DNA from: Cyanobacteriota bacterium
GTDB lineage: Bacteria; Cyanobacteriota; Cyanobacteriia; PCC-6307; Cyanobiaceae
DNA: 7,611 nucleotides
Assembly: GCA_026389255.1 (NCBI GenBank)
Contig: JAPLIF010000298.1
Location: 1 to 7,611, forward strand
Reading direction: 5' to 3'
Every line of letters begins with the position of its first letter. The first letter of the stretch is position 1. Shown here one piece after another: positions 1 through 6,676 of this stretch. The position numbers and the translations under genes were made by a program. Under the pieces are notes generated by a model that was not told the origin of the DNA, made no database searches, and worked only from the letters and a program-made list of their open reading frames with translations.

Positions 1-226
1 TGCGACTGGTGGGGGGGGGCGGGGACGGGGGGGCGGCGCCCGGGGCTGGAACGGTTGGGGGGGCGACGACCGACAGGGGGGGGGCCGCCTGGGCCATGGG
101 CGCCGGAGTGGGCAGGTTGCGGCGCACAACCAAACGAAAGTCTTCGCCCTCGAGACGCAACTCCTGGATATCGCTCTCGCCCAGGAAGGTCAGGAGTTCC
201 CGGAGCTGGTCATGGTCGAGCTGCAT
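1..226 (-). CDS. accB: AccB, biotin carboxyl carrier protein of acetyl-CoA carboxylase (N-terminal part, runs off the window)
   Basis: AccB carries the biotin that shuttles CO2 between biotin carboxylase and carboxyltransferase in the first step of fatty-acid synthesis. Only the first 75 residues are in the window; the frame is still open at base 1, so the biotinyl domain with its lysine motif lies outside. What is visible is the conserved cyanobacterial N-terminus: MQLDHDQLRELLTFLGESDI, then the acidic ELRLEGEDF segment and RLVVRRN at about 31-37. From residue 38 on it becomes the Pro/Ala-rich swinging linker, including PPSPPPP at 66-72. The ATG at 226 is chosen because it starts the conserved block exactly; it follows the efp stop by only 4 bases, with GGGAG about 10 bases upstream. 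The gene is almost certainly cotranscribed with efp, the usual order in cyanobacteria. The long G/C homopolymers that encode the linker are prone to sequencing error. Confidence 0.9.
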   Translation of the reverse strand, partial: MQLDHDQLRELLTFLGESDIQELRLEGEDFRLVVRRNLPTPAPMAQAAPPLSVVAPPTVPAPGAAPPSPPPPTSR

Positions 227-230
227 GAAA

Positions 231-791
231 TCAGGACTCCCTTCCGAGATAGCTGTCGTTGCGGGTATCGATCTTGATTTTCTCGCCGATGGTGATGAAC
301 AGAGGCACCATCACCTGGGCTCCAGTTTCAACGATGGCGGGCTTGGTGCCGCCGGTGGCCGTATCCCCTTTGACGCCGGGATCGGTCTGGGTGACTTCCA
401 GGACTACGGAGTTGGGAAGCTCAACCTCAAGGGGCTTGCCATCAAAAGTAATGACGCTGACGGCCATGCCCTCCTTGAGATATTTTCGACCATCGCCGAT
501 CTGGGCAGCCGTGAGGCGGCTTTCCTCGAAGGATTCCATGTTCATGAAGACGTAGTCATCGACCTCCATATAGGTGTGCTGCAGGGTTGACTTCTCCAAC
601 TGGGCCTGGGGCATCATTTCGCCGGCCCGAAATGTTTTTTCAACCACGCTGCCACCCTGGACAGCCTTGAGCTTGGTGCGCACGAAAGCCGAGCCTTTAC
701 CAGGCTTTACGTGCAAAAACTCGACGACTCGCCAGACCTGGCCATCCAGAAGAATCGTGGTGCCGGTGCGGAAGTCGTTGCTGGAGATCAT
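231..791 (-). CDS. efp: Elongation factor P
   Basis: EF-P binds between the P and E sites of stalled ribosomes and promotes peptide bond formation at consecutive prolines. The 186-residue product has the normal family length. It starts [17 protein letters not shown], carries the modification loop [14 protein letters not shown] at about 27-40 (Lys32 is the tip lysine, equivalent to Lys34 of E. coli), a central OB-like domain, and the C-terminal signature from [13 protein letters not shown] (about 140-152) to [14 protein letters not shown]. The reading frame continues open upstream to 1124, but that part overlaps the divergent isomerase gene and is not EF-P-like, so ATG 791 is the start. The gene lies 4 bases upstream of accB and is divergent from the isomerase gene across 111 bp. 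Whether Lys32 is modified in this organism cannot be told from the window. Confidence 0.97.
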   Translation of the reverse strand: MISSNDFRTGTTILLDGQVWRVVEFLHVKPGKGSAFVRTKLKAVQGGSVVEKTFRAGEMMPQAQLEKSTLQHTYMEVDDYVFMNMESFEESRLTAAQIGDGRKYLKEGMAVSVITFDGKPLEVELPNSVVLEVTQTDPGVKGDTATGGTKPAIVETGAQVMVPLFITIGEKIKIDTRNDSYLGRES

Positions 792-902
792 CCCGGCGTT
801 TCGAGTCGCTGGGGATTGTACGTCTGGCGACTGACGGCCCCCATGGGACCGGCTCCGGGGGCATCGCGGACGTGCCAGAGTCCGTTCAAAGAGTGGCCAT
901 CC
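792..902. promoter_or_regulatory. Divergent promoter region between efp-accB and the isomerase-thiL pair
   Basis: This 111-bp gap separates two head-to-head transcription units, so it must hold both promoters unless the units are read from further away. On the minus strand TACAAT at 820-815 matches the -10 consensus TATAAT in five of six positions and lies 23 bases before the efp ATG. No good -35 box is seen at the right distance, so this is a weak call. For the plus-strand unit I see no clear -10, and only a weak purine run (AAAGAG, about 887-892) before the ATG at 903. The gap itself is certain; the elements in it are not. Confidence 0.4.
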
Positions 903-2024
903 ATGAGCCAGAGGCCTGCGGCGGCATCGCCCACCGCCCCATCCCCAGCCCTCCGCTGGCAAAGGGTCTGCACCAGAGTCCTGGGCCTGGCGATGCTGTT
1001 GATGCTGGCCTGGGCACCACCCAGCTGGGCCGCCTTGCCCCCGGGCAACGCCATCACCGACCCCTCGGCGCTGCTGCGCAATGCCCTGCCGGTCAGCCCC
1101 GGGGATCTCCAGGACCTTCAGCATCGGCTGGAAGCCACCAGCGTTGATCTGCGGGCCAAGCGCTGGAGTGCCCTGGGCCAGGTCGCCAAGCGCAGCCAGT
1201 CCCTGCTAAGCACCAAGCGAGCGGCGATTCTCGATCGTTTCGAGCCCGATCAGCGCGCCCACGTCGAAGAGTTGCTTGATGGGGTCAGCAACCAACTCCA
1301 GACCCTGGCCGAAGCGGCATCCAGCCAAGACCGGGATGGCTATCTGGAGGCCCGCCGCCAGGCCCTAGGGGCCATCGGCAGCGCTGAAGACCTGTTGGTG
1401 AAGGACTTTCCCTTTGCGATCCCGCCGGAATACGACGCCCTGCCCCGTCTGCTGGGCCGGGCCACGGTGCAACTGACCACGACCAAAGGGGATCTGACCA
1501 CCGTGGTGGACGGCTTTAACGCGCCCATCACCGCCGGTGCCTTTGTGGATCTGGTGCAACGCGGTTTCTATGCCGGCCTGCCTTTCAACCGGGCCGAAGA
1601 TTTTTACGTGCTCCAGACGGGCGATCCCCAGGGGCCTGGCGATGGCTTCATCGACCCGGCCACCAAGGCGGAGCGGCGGGTGCCCCTGGAAATCCGGGTG
1701 CCGGGCAAGGCGGAGCCCTATTACAACCAGACTTTCGAAGATCTGGGGATGTTCAAAGCCGAGCCCGTGTTGCCCTTCAACGCCAAAGGCACCCTGGGCT
1801 GGGCCCACTCGGACCAGGATCTGGCCGATGGCTCCTCCCAGTTTTTCCTGTTCCTTTCCGAGCCTGAACTAACCCCAGCGGGCCTCAACCTGATCGACGG
1901 CCGCTATGCCGCCTTTGGCTATGTGGTCGATGGCTTTGATGTGCTCGACAAACTCACCGCCGAGGACGGCATTGTCAGCGCCAAGGTGCTGGAAGGGGCC
2001 CAGAATCTGCAGGAGCACGCCTGA
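903..2024 (+). CDS. Exported cyclophilin-type peptidyl-prolyl cis-trans isomerase (TLP40/CYP38-like)
   Basis: The 373-residue protein has three parts. Residues 1-43 form a signal peptide with Arg residues at 18-25, a hydrophobic core [14 protein letters not shown] and a likely cut after SWA (43). Residues about 50-185 are a helical region with many Leu, Arg and Glu. Residues about 186-370 are a cyclophilin domain starting [14 protein letters not shown]. Cyclophilin landmarks are present: PFNR (R230, the catalytic Arg), LQTGDPQG, and GSSQFFLFL. Others differ: the Trp and His of human CypA correspond to Leu and Tyr in NLIDGRY (329-335), as in divergent lumenal cyclophilins. This layout matches plant TLP40/CYP38 and cyanobacterial homologues that act in the thylakoid lumen in photosystem II assembly; isomerase activity of that group is doubtful. 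ATG 903 is chosen because it gives a complete signal peptide; the upstream extension to 711 overlaps efp. thiL follows after 5 bases. Confidence 0.9.
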   Translation: MSQRPAAASPTAPSPALRWQRVCTRVLGLAMLLMLAWAPPSWAALPPGNAITDPSALLRNALPVSPGDLQDLQHRLEATSVDLRAKRWSALGQVAKRSQSLLSTKRAAILDRFEPDQRAHVEELLDGVSNQLQTLAEAASSQDRDGYLEARRQALGAIGSAEDLLVKDFPFAIPPEYDALPRLLGRATVQLTTTKGDLTTVVDGFNAPITAGAFVDLVQRGFYAGLPFNRAEDFYVLQTGDPQGPGDGFIDPATKAERRVPLEIRVPGKAEPYYNQTFEDLGMFKAEPVLPFNAKGTLGWAHSDQDLADGSSQFFLFLSEPELTPAGLNLIDGRYAAFGYVVDGFDVLDKLTAEDGIVSAKVLEGAQNLQEHA

Positions 2025-2029
2025 GGCCC

Positions 2030-3091
2030 TTGGCCGACCGACCCAACCCAGGCATCAGCCAGGACACCCTGGCTGACCTCGGCGAATGGGAGCTGATCCG
2101 ACGGCTGGGGGCCTTTGCCCCCCCGGGCCAGTTCGCCGATGATGGGGCCCTGTTGCCCGCCACGGGCGGCAGGACGTTGGTGGTGAACACCGACGTGCTT
2201 GTGGAAGGCCTCCACTTCAGCGATGCCACCACGGCGGCGGTGGACGTGGGTTGGCGGGCCACCGCGGCCAACCTTTCGGACCTGGCGGCCATGGGCTGCA
2301 CGGCTGTGGTGGGGATCACGGTGGCCCTGGTGGCCCCGGCAGCCACCCCCTGGCCCTGGGTGGAAGGGGTCTACGGCGGCATCAAAGAGGCACTGGAGGC
2401 CTACGGCGGGGTGCTGCTGGGGGGTGATTGCAGTGGCGGCTGCCAGCGGCTGCTGGCGATCACGGCGCTCGGAACACTGGCGACGCAGAACCCCGGGCCT
2501 GCACCGGTCCCCACCTCCGGAGCAATCCGCCGCGGCGATGGCCTGCCGGGCGACCTGCTGGTGAGCACTGGTCCCCATGGATTGAGCCGACTGGGCCTGG
2601 CCCTGCTGCAGGGCGCCATCCCACCCAGTCTCGATCCGTCCCTGGAGGAGCGGGCCATCCAGGCCCACCGCCGCCCCCGCCCCCGCTTCGATGCGGTGCG
2701 GGCCCTGATCGCCAGCCGGCCGGCCCCAATCCGCTGGCGGGTGGGGGGCTGCGACAGCAGTGATGGGCTGGCGGCGGCGGCGGCGGCGATCGGCGCCAGC
2801 AGCGGCTGTGCAGCCCTACTGAATCGTGACTCTTTGCCCCTGGATCCGGCCATGGCCGGCCTGAGCCAGGCCGAAGAATGGTGTCTGGGGGGCGGCGAGG
2901 ATTTCGAGTTGGTGCTGGCCCTGGAGCCGGCCTGGGCGGAGGCCCTGATCGCGGCCCTGCCGGGCACGACGTGGATCGGCGTGCTTGTGGCGGGGGAGGC
3001 GGGGGCCCTGGGCTGGAGCGATGGCGCCCCTTGGGGCCCAGGCGCTGGCGGGAGCGCGGAAACCAACGGCTACAGCCACTTCAGCAGCTAA
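2030..3091 (+). CDS. thiL: Thiamine-monophosphate kinase ThiL
   Basis: ThiL phosphorylates thiamine monophosphate with ATP to thiamine diphosphate, the active cofactor, in the cytoplasm. The 353-residue protein is slightly longer than the usual 320-330. The landmarks appear in order: DLGEWELIRRL (16-26), FADDGALL with the metal-binding Asp pair (37-38), NTDVLVEGLHF (53-63), NLSDLAAMGC (81-90), LLGGDCSGG (129-137), the DSSDGL motif (242-247; DISDGL in most relatives) and GGGEDFELV (287-295). These fit the AIR synthase-like fold with its two ATP/Mg sites. The C-terminus GYSHF is normal for cyanobacterial ThiL, so the gene is complete. The start is TTG at 2030, 5 bases after the isomerase stop; AGGAG at 2011-2015 could serve as ribosome binding site. 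No ATG lies closer to the conserved N-terminus. Expression is probably coupled to the isomerase gene. Confidence 0.95.
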   Translation: MADRPNPGISQDTLADLGEWELIRRLGAFAPPGQFADDGALLPATGGRTLVVNTDVLVEGLHFSDATTAAVDVGWRATAANLSDLAAMGCTAVVGITVALVAPAATPWPWVEGVYGGIKEALEAYGGVLLGGDCSGGCQRLLAITALGTLATQNPGPAPVPTSGAIRRGDGLPGDLLVSTGPHGLSRLGLALLQGAIPPSLDPSLEERAIQAHRRPRPRFDAVRALIASRPAPIRWRVGGCDSSDGLAAAAAAIGASSGCAALLNRDSLPLDPAMAGLSQAEEWCLGGGEDFELVLALEPAWAEALIAALPGTTWIGVLVAGEAGALGWSDGAPWGPGAGGSAETNGYSHFSS

Positions 3092-3180
3092 GGCTTGGGC
3101 GGGGGCGGAGCTCGACTGTGGCCACCATGGAGCCAGGCGGAGGAGTCGGTGCTGCAGGCCAACGATTTTGAAGCCCTGCG

Positions 3181-3315
3181 GTGAGGATTCTGCTCGACAC
3201 CCGCCTCTGGCTGTGGTGGCTGCTCGGTTCACCCCAGCTACAAAGCGGCAACGGCAGGTCCCAGCGGGCCTCCCCTCAGAGGAAGTGGGACTTCGCCCAT
3301 ATGTCGTTGAAATAG
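3181..3315 (+). pseudogene. VapC-like PIN-domain toxin, 5' fragment
   Basis: A GTG at 3181 opens a 44-codon frame whose first 20 residues, MRILLDTRLWLWWLLGSPQL, closely resemble the start of type II toxin ribonucleases of the PIN/VapC family, which typically begin with (K/R)(I/L)LLDTHxxLWWLLG. The Asp of LLDT is the first metal-binding Asp. The family His after DT is Arg here. After base 3240 the resemblance stops in all three frames, and the frame ends at 3315 inside the convergent membrane protein gene. A complete toxin has about 120-130 residues, so over 80% is missing, including the later acidic residues. The GTG overlaps the TGA of a preceding short frame (GTGA at 3181-3184), the usual coupling of antitoxin and toxin. 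That frame, 3092-3183, continues directly from the thiL stop and ends EESVLQANDFEALR; it may be an antitoxin tail. The match is by recognition of the motif only. Confidence 0.55.
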
Positions 3316-4517
3316 ATCAGCTGCCAAAATATCGTGCCGATTCCACTTGCCCAAACCACTAAATTGACCCAAGGACGGGAAGGTCCGAGTTCCTCACAGC
3401 CTGAAATTGCCAAGATGGTGAAGACTGGGAAGAGCTTGACCAGATAGCGAATCCTGACATAGCTCAACATCCACGTTGGCACCAGTGTGAACAGGGCCGC
3501 GATGAGCAACAAAAGCAGCAGGGGGCGCCCATGCTGAGGCTTTGCATAAAGTACGCATGCCATGGGGATTAACATGAATTTTAGAGAGTGCACAAAGTAA
3601 GGCAAGCCTTTCAACGCCGATAACCCGAGATAATTCACGTACAGGCCTGGATGCTGAATGACAAACTGTAAAAAGGAATGGGCCTCCCGAAACTCACCTG
3701 CTTTTAACTGGCGAGTGATATCGTCGATGGAAAGGCCAGAAGGACTGAACTGATGCGGCATAAATAATTCGACGTAGGTTGGCAGGAATGACCCCATGCT
3801 TCGATCAAACCGCTGTAAATTTGCACCCTCTACGAACAAACAGGGCAGCAGCATTAGTCCAAGCCAAACAACCGTAAGCACAAGGGCCCAAAGCGCATGG
3901 GGATGGCCGCGACGGCGCTCCCAAAGCCACCAGAAAAACGCCAAAACTAGGGATGCAACTATAAATTCAACCTTGGCGAGCCCAAACATCGCCAGCAACA
4001 ATGACGAAATCCAAAAAGGCCATCGAACGCTGACTGAAAATAAGAACATTATCAGGAGGCTACCAGCAAAAATTTCGCTACTTGGCTGAATAAATTGAAA
4101 TCCGGAAGTCGCTATAATTGTCAGCGCCAGGAGCCGCAACGCAGTGGCACTAATCAGCTGTCGAATCAGAAGAAAGGAGCTACCAAGATAACTAGTCATA
4201 GCAAAAATTCTGATGTGCCAATTTATATTTTCAGGGCTTACAGGAACCAAAAGCTTGTAGAGTCCCACAATTAGGCTTGAGGAGACTCCACCGGAGAACA
4301 TCAGATTTGGATAGCGAAAGATCAAGTGTCCATTATCTCTTCCAAGTTGAAGGTCCGCAAATAAGATAAATGACTGGTCCATCGGGTGCGGCAATGGCCT
4401 ACCAGAATCCTTTAAAATGAAAAAGGTCGAAACAATCAAGGCAGCTACTAATACGGCAAGCAAAAGAAAGTCGCCACTGCGCTTTAATCGGCTTCCTACA
4501 GATGTCAATGCTTGCAT
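3276..4517 (-). CDS. Polytopic membrane protein, possibly a GT-C type glycosyltransferase
   Basis: The 413-residue product is dominated by hydrophobic segments, about ten in all: roughly 16-34, 74-93, 104-121, 126-143, 149-163, 169-197 (one or two), 208-228, 313-324, 333-352, 360-374 and 384-402. An extracytoplasmic loop after the first segment contains acidic and aromatic residues (about 36-70, with HPMDQSF at 44-50), and a longer soluble loop spans about 230-290. One membrane helix followed by an acidic loop, then many helices, is typical of GT-C glycosyltransferases that use lipid-linked sugars, but I see no diagnostic motif and cannot name a substrate. A polysaccharide polymerase or an uncharacterised membrane family is also possible. 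ATG 4517 is chosen because it directly precedes the first basic/hydrophobic segment; the frame is open upstream to 4940 but that part does not look coding. No Shine-Dalgarno is visible. Base composition is clearly more AT-rich than thiL, suggesting transfer. Confidence 0.75.
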   Translation of the reverse strand: MQALTSVGSRLKRSGDFLLLAVLVAALIVSTFFILKDSGRPLPHPMDQSFILFADLQLGRDNGHLIFRYPNLMFSGGVSSSLIVGLYKLLVPVSPENINWHIRIFAMTSYLGSSFLLIRQLISATALRLLALTIIATSGFQFIQPSSEIFAGSLLIMFLFSVSVRWPFWISSLLLAMFGLAKVEFIVASLVLAFFWWLWERRRGHPHALWALVLTVVWLGLMLLPCLFVEGANLQRFDRSMGSFLPTYVELFMPHQFSPSGLSIDDITRQLKAGEFREAHSFLQFVIQHPGLYVNYLGLSALKGLPYFVHSLKFMLIPMACVLYAKPQHGRPLLLLLLIAALFTLVPTWMLSYVRIRYLVKLFPVFTILAISGCEELGPSRPWVNLVVWASGIGTIFWQLIYFNDIWAKSHFL

Positions 4518-5015
4518 ATTTGAGAAGCTTTCGTGTTTGATGATACATCCCACAATGGAACTTGTGCGGCTGTGACGCTGCTCCTGATGTCGCACCGAGC
4601 GATGCGCTGCATCAAAAAGCTTTGGCCGACTGCGGTTCCTGCCAAACTTGCCGAACCACGAACCCAAAGCCTGCCAGGACCTGGTGGTAGGGGCTATGGA
4701 ATTACAAACGGACGGAGGCCGCATGCGATCTCCATGATTCCTGTCCCTAATCAGGTGCGCTACCGCTGGCAAACGATCACCGCAGTGCTGCCCTAAGCAG
4801 TTCGTCAACGCCGTGCCCTTGCTACAGACCGCCCGGGATGCCGTCATTGAATTCTTGCATTTCCGCAGCAGTACTGGTGCTAGGCCTGGCGCACGGCAGA
4901 CAACCTGAGTAGCCGCCAGCAACGGGCACAAGCCCAGCAACAGCCTGGTTCAACCTCGCTAAAACTTGCGGGCTACGAGGAAGCGACCATCGCCCGCCCC
5001 AGCAACGGATGGAGC
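4518..5015. other. Stretch of about 500 bases without a supportable gene
   Basis: Several frames are open here for 50-140 codons on both strands, but none gives a recognisable protein, a signal peptide or a plausible start with ribosome binding site. The longest is only the upstream extension of the membrane protein frame. The most protein-like short piece is on the plus strand at 4738-4908, containing FVNAVPLLQTARDAVIEFLHF, which could be a scrap of an older gene. Base composition lies between the GC-rich core and the AT-rich island genes. No transposase, terminal inverted repeat or RNA gene is evident. It is best read as decayed intergenic DNA at an island junction. Confidence 0.5.
4540..4545 (-). 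promoter_or_regulatory. Possible -10 box for the membrane protein gene
   Basis: On the minus strand TATCAT, preceded by TG, matches the -10 consensus in five of six positions and lies 22 bases before the ATG at 4517. Seventeen bases further upstream is CGCACA, which matches only the ACA of TTGACA. The position is right for a short leader, but such a match is expected by chance and I give it low weight. Confidence 0.2.
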
Positions 5016-5645
5016 CTATGCAGAAGTACCAGGGCCGGGGCGGCACCAGCAGCAGGGCCGCCCAATCGCCTTCAGAAACCGGCGCGACCGGCAACCAGAC
5101 GACAACGCAGGCGGCGGCTCCAGCCCAAGGCGGCCCCGGACCCCTAATAGCGGCAGGGAGCCAGGGACGGGGGAGGGCGTGGTACCGACGATCACGCTGC
5201 CGGCCGTGGCGTAATCGGTATTGGCTACAGAGATCAAAGCGTCGACCAGATCGGCGTCAGAAATAAAGCCATAAAAGGTGGTAGTTGACATCGAGGTTTC
5301 GCTGAAAATAGCAGTGCCGCCGTTGAGGGAAATCGTGAACGGTCCGCCAATAAAGCTACCGGAGGGATCGTTATTGTAAAAATAACCACCAAAGGCCTTG
5401 ATGCCGGGGCCAAAGACAATATCAATCGTGGAAGGATTGCTATCGCCAGTCGTGAGATCATCGACTCCAACCAACGGAGAGTCCAAGCCGCTGGTGGTTG
5501 CCGTGTAGGAAAACCCCGAACCCCCAGAGTAATTGGGATAGTTCGGATACATCTGGGTTTCTGTGTAAGCCCCAGGAACTAGCGCCGCCTCAAAGGCCGC
5601 CCTATTGCTGTAGGGGGTGATGGCGGCTTGGGCAGAAGGCGTCAA
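5016..5645 (-). pseudogene. PEP-CTERM (VPGPLPLLG-type) exported protein, frameshifted at both ends
   Basis: The middle of this frame encodes an exported protein of a common cyanobacterial type: AQAAITPYSNRAAFEAAL after the signal peptide cut, a Gly/Ser/Thr-rich beta-like body with GSFIGGPFTISLNGGTAIF and FYGFISDADL, then TPSPVPGSLPLLGV, the start of a PEP-CTERM sorting signal. In the present frame the signal ends in an unrelated tail stopping at 5016. Removing one base at 5138-5139 (minus strand GGGGTCCGGGGCC) restores the expected GAALGWSRRLRCRL basic tail with a stop at 5072-5074. At the 5' end the frame has only a TTG (5645) just inside the signal peptide. Removing one base from the five-C run 5656-5660 joins RRLAAGAMAWG to GGFLTPSAQA, a good signal peptide core, but no good start lies before it and aroE ends at 5693. 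PEP-CTERM proteins are normally cleaved by exosortase and delivered to the cell surface. Either a pseudogene or two sequencing errors. Confidence 0.7.
5038..5063 (-). terminator. GC-rich hairpin just after the repaired stop of the broken PEP-CTERM gene
   Basis: GGGCGGC at 5038-5044 and GCCGCCC at 5057-5063 form a perfect 7-bp stem with a 12-base loop, starting 8 bases after the stop at 5072-5074 that ends the frameshift-corrected gene on the minus strand. There is no T run after it, so it is not a classic intrinsic terminator. The position fits a former 3' end, but in GC-rich DNA such hairpins also occur by chance. Confidence 0.25.
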
Positions 5646-5692
5646 AAAACCACCGCCCCCAGGCCATGGCCCCGGCGGCTAGACGCCGATCC

Positions 5693-6398
5693 CTACTCGC
5701 CCAGGGCCGCCGCCACCGCCCGCTGGAACACAGCCTCTTCCGGAACAACACCAGTCCAGAGGGTAAAGAGCTGCATGGCCAGTTGCACCAGCATCTCCAC
5801 CCCATCGACGACGCCGCAGCCATGCTCCCGGGCCGTCTGCAGAAATGGCGTGATGCGCGGATTGGTGATCACATCCACCGCCAGGCAGCCGGGCCCGACG
5901 CTGGACCAATCGATCGGCACGGGTTCCAGATCCGGGGCGCAACCCAGGTGGGTGGCATTCATCAGCAGGGTGGTGCCCTGCGGTACTCGCACCGGTGAGC
6001 TCCAGGCCTGCCAGGTGGCCGGAACCCCCGACACCGCCGTAATCCGTTCAGCCACCTCCCGGCCCTGGGCTTCGCGGCGGGTCACCAGGGTGAGCTGGGC
6101 CGCCCCGGCCCAGGCGATCTCCACCGCCATCGCCCGCCCGGCGCCGCCGGCCCCCAGCATCACCACATGCTCGCCTTTGAGACTGCGTTGTTTTTGGATG
6201 GCTTTCACCACACCCTTGCCATCATTGTTATGACCAATCAGCCGACCATTCTCAATAGTGAGGTAGTTTGCTGCCCCAATGGCTTTGACATCGGCGTCAA
6301 CCTCATCGAGAAGCGGAATCACCTCAACTTTGTTCGATGGGATTTTCCGCCACCGGATGGCCCAGCATCCCAGTCATCTGCTTCTGGGGAGGAATCAT
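5693..6398 (-). pseudogene. aroE: Shikimate dehydrogenase AroE, internally deleted and frameshifted
   Basis: AroE reduces 3-dehydroshikimate to shikimate with NADPH in aromatic amino acid synthesis. The 3' part, 209 residues from GTG 6322 to 5693, is a good AroE C-terminal two thirds: IPLLDEVDADVKAIGAAN with the substrate-binding Asn, GHNNDGKG with the catalytic-domain Asp, the Rossmann nucleotide loop GAGGAGRA (57-64) and the C-terminal VEMLVQLAMQLFTLWTG. Upstream, in another frame, ATG 6398 (or 6377) encodes MTGMLGHPVAENPIEQ, the unmistakable AroE N-terminus, which runs into a TGA within a few codons. The junction is at about 6330-6340, just before NKVEV, where the conserved Lys of the NVTxPxK motif lies. 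Roughly 40-60 residues between these points are missing, including most of the N-terminal substrate-binding domain, and the two parts are out of frame. A full AroE has about 280-290 residues. The remaining enzyme should not work, so another aroE copy is expected unless the sequence is misassembled. Confidence 0.8.
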
Positions 6399-6502
6399 GG
6401 CTGACTGCGGGACAACGTCCTTCCCATTATGGGAGATCCCCCTAGGGGCCAAGCGCAGTACCACCAAGTCTGATCCAGCCAACTCTTTACGGCAAAGTGG
6501 CA

Positions 6503-6530
6503 AAAAAAAGCCGCCAATAAGGCAGCTTTT
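6503..6530 (-). terminator. Intrinsic terminator, minus strand
   Basis: Read on the minus strand: GCTGCC (6526-6521), loop TTATT, GGCGGC (6515-6510), then eight T residues (6509-6502). The stem has five Watson-Crick pairs and one T-G pair, extended by A-T pairing of the flanking AAAA and TTTT. It lies about 150 bases downstream of the intact PEP-CTERM gene stop and about 105 bases upstream of the aroE start, so it most likely ends the PEP-CTERM transcript and insulates aroE from it. On the plus strand the stem carries a C-A mismatch and only four T, so termination in that direction should be weak. The bases from 6531 to 6676 hold no gene; they are AT-rich, with TATAAT-like strings near 6585-6600 on the plus strand that have no downstream plus-strand gene. 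Confidence 0.75.
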
Positions 6531-6676
6531 CGGTGAAGCTTAAAAACCTACGTTAATGAAGCCAGCCGCGATTAGGCGATCGACACTATAATCACTTATA
6601 CTATCTGATCCGTGGCCAGCGACCCTGCTTATCGGATGCTGATAGGCGATTCTTAGACCGTCTTAGGCGAAGAAAT

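Noticed and set aside
9..590. Long plus-strand frame across accB and efp
   Set aside because: It is antisense to two well-recognised genes and is rich in Gly/Arg/Ser as expected for a shadow frame in GC-rich DNA.
711..902. N-terminal extension of the isomerase frame
   Set aside because: It overlaps efp and would put 64 residues before a complete signal peptide.
792..1124. N-terminal extension of the EF-P frame
   Set aside because: It overlaps the isomerase gene on the other strand, has no similarity to EF-P, and the product from ATG 791 has the normal 186 residues.
4533..4796. Plus-strand 87-codon frame as a possible transposase remnant
   Set aside because: No DDE-type motif, no terminal repeats and no target duplication can be seen; the translation matches nothing I recognise.
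4518..4940. N-terminal extension of the membrane protein, or a separate gene here
   Set aside because: The extension has many Arg, Ser, Cys and Pro residues without a domain pattern, and the membrane protein has a natural start at 4517.
5602..5823. Minus-strand 73-codon frame as an independent gene
   Set aside because: It overlaps the end of aroE; its only meaningful part, RRLAAGAMAWG, is better explained as the shifted signal peptide of the PEP-CTERM pseudogene.
6571..6582. GGCGATCGAC as a HIP1 site (GCGATCGC)
   Set aside because: It matches only seven of eight bases, and I found no perfect copy in the window.
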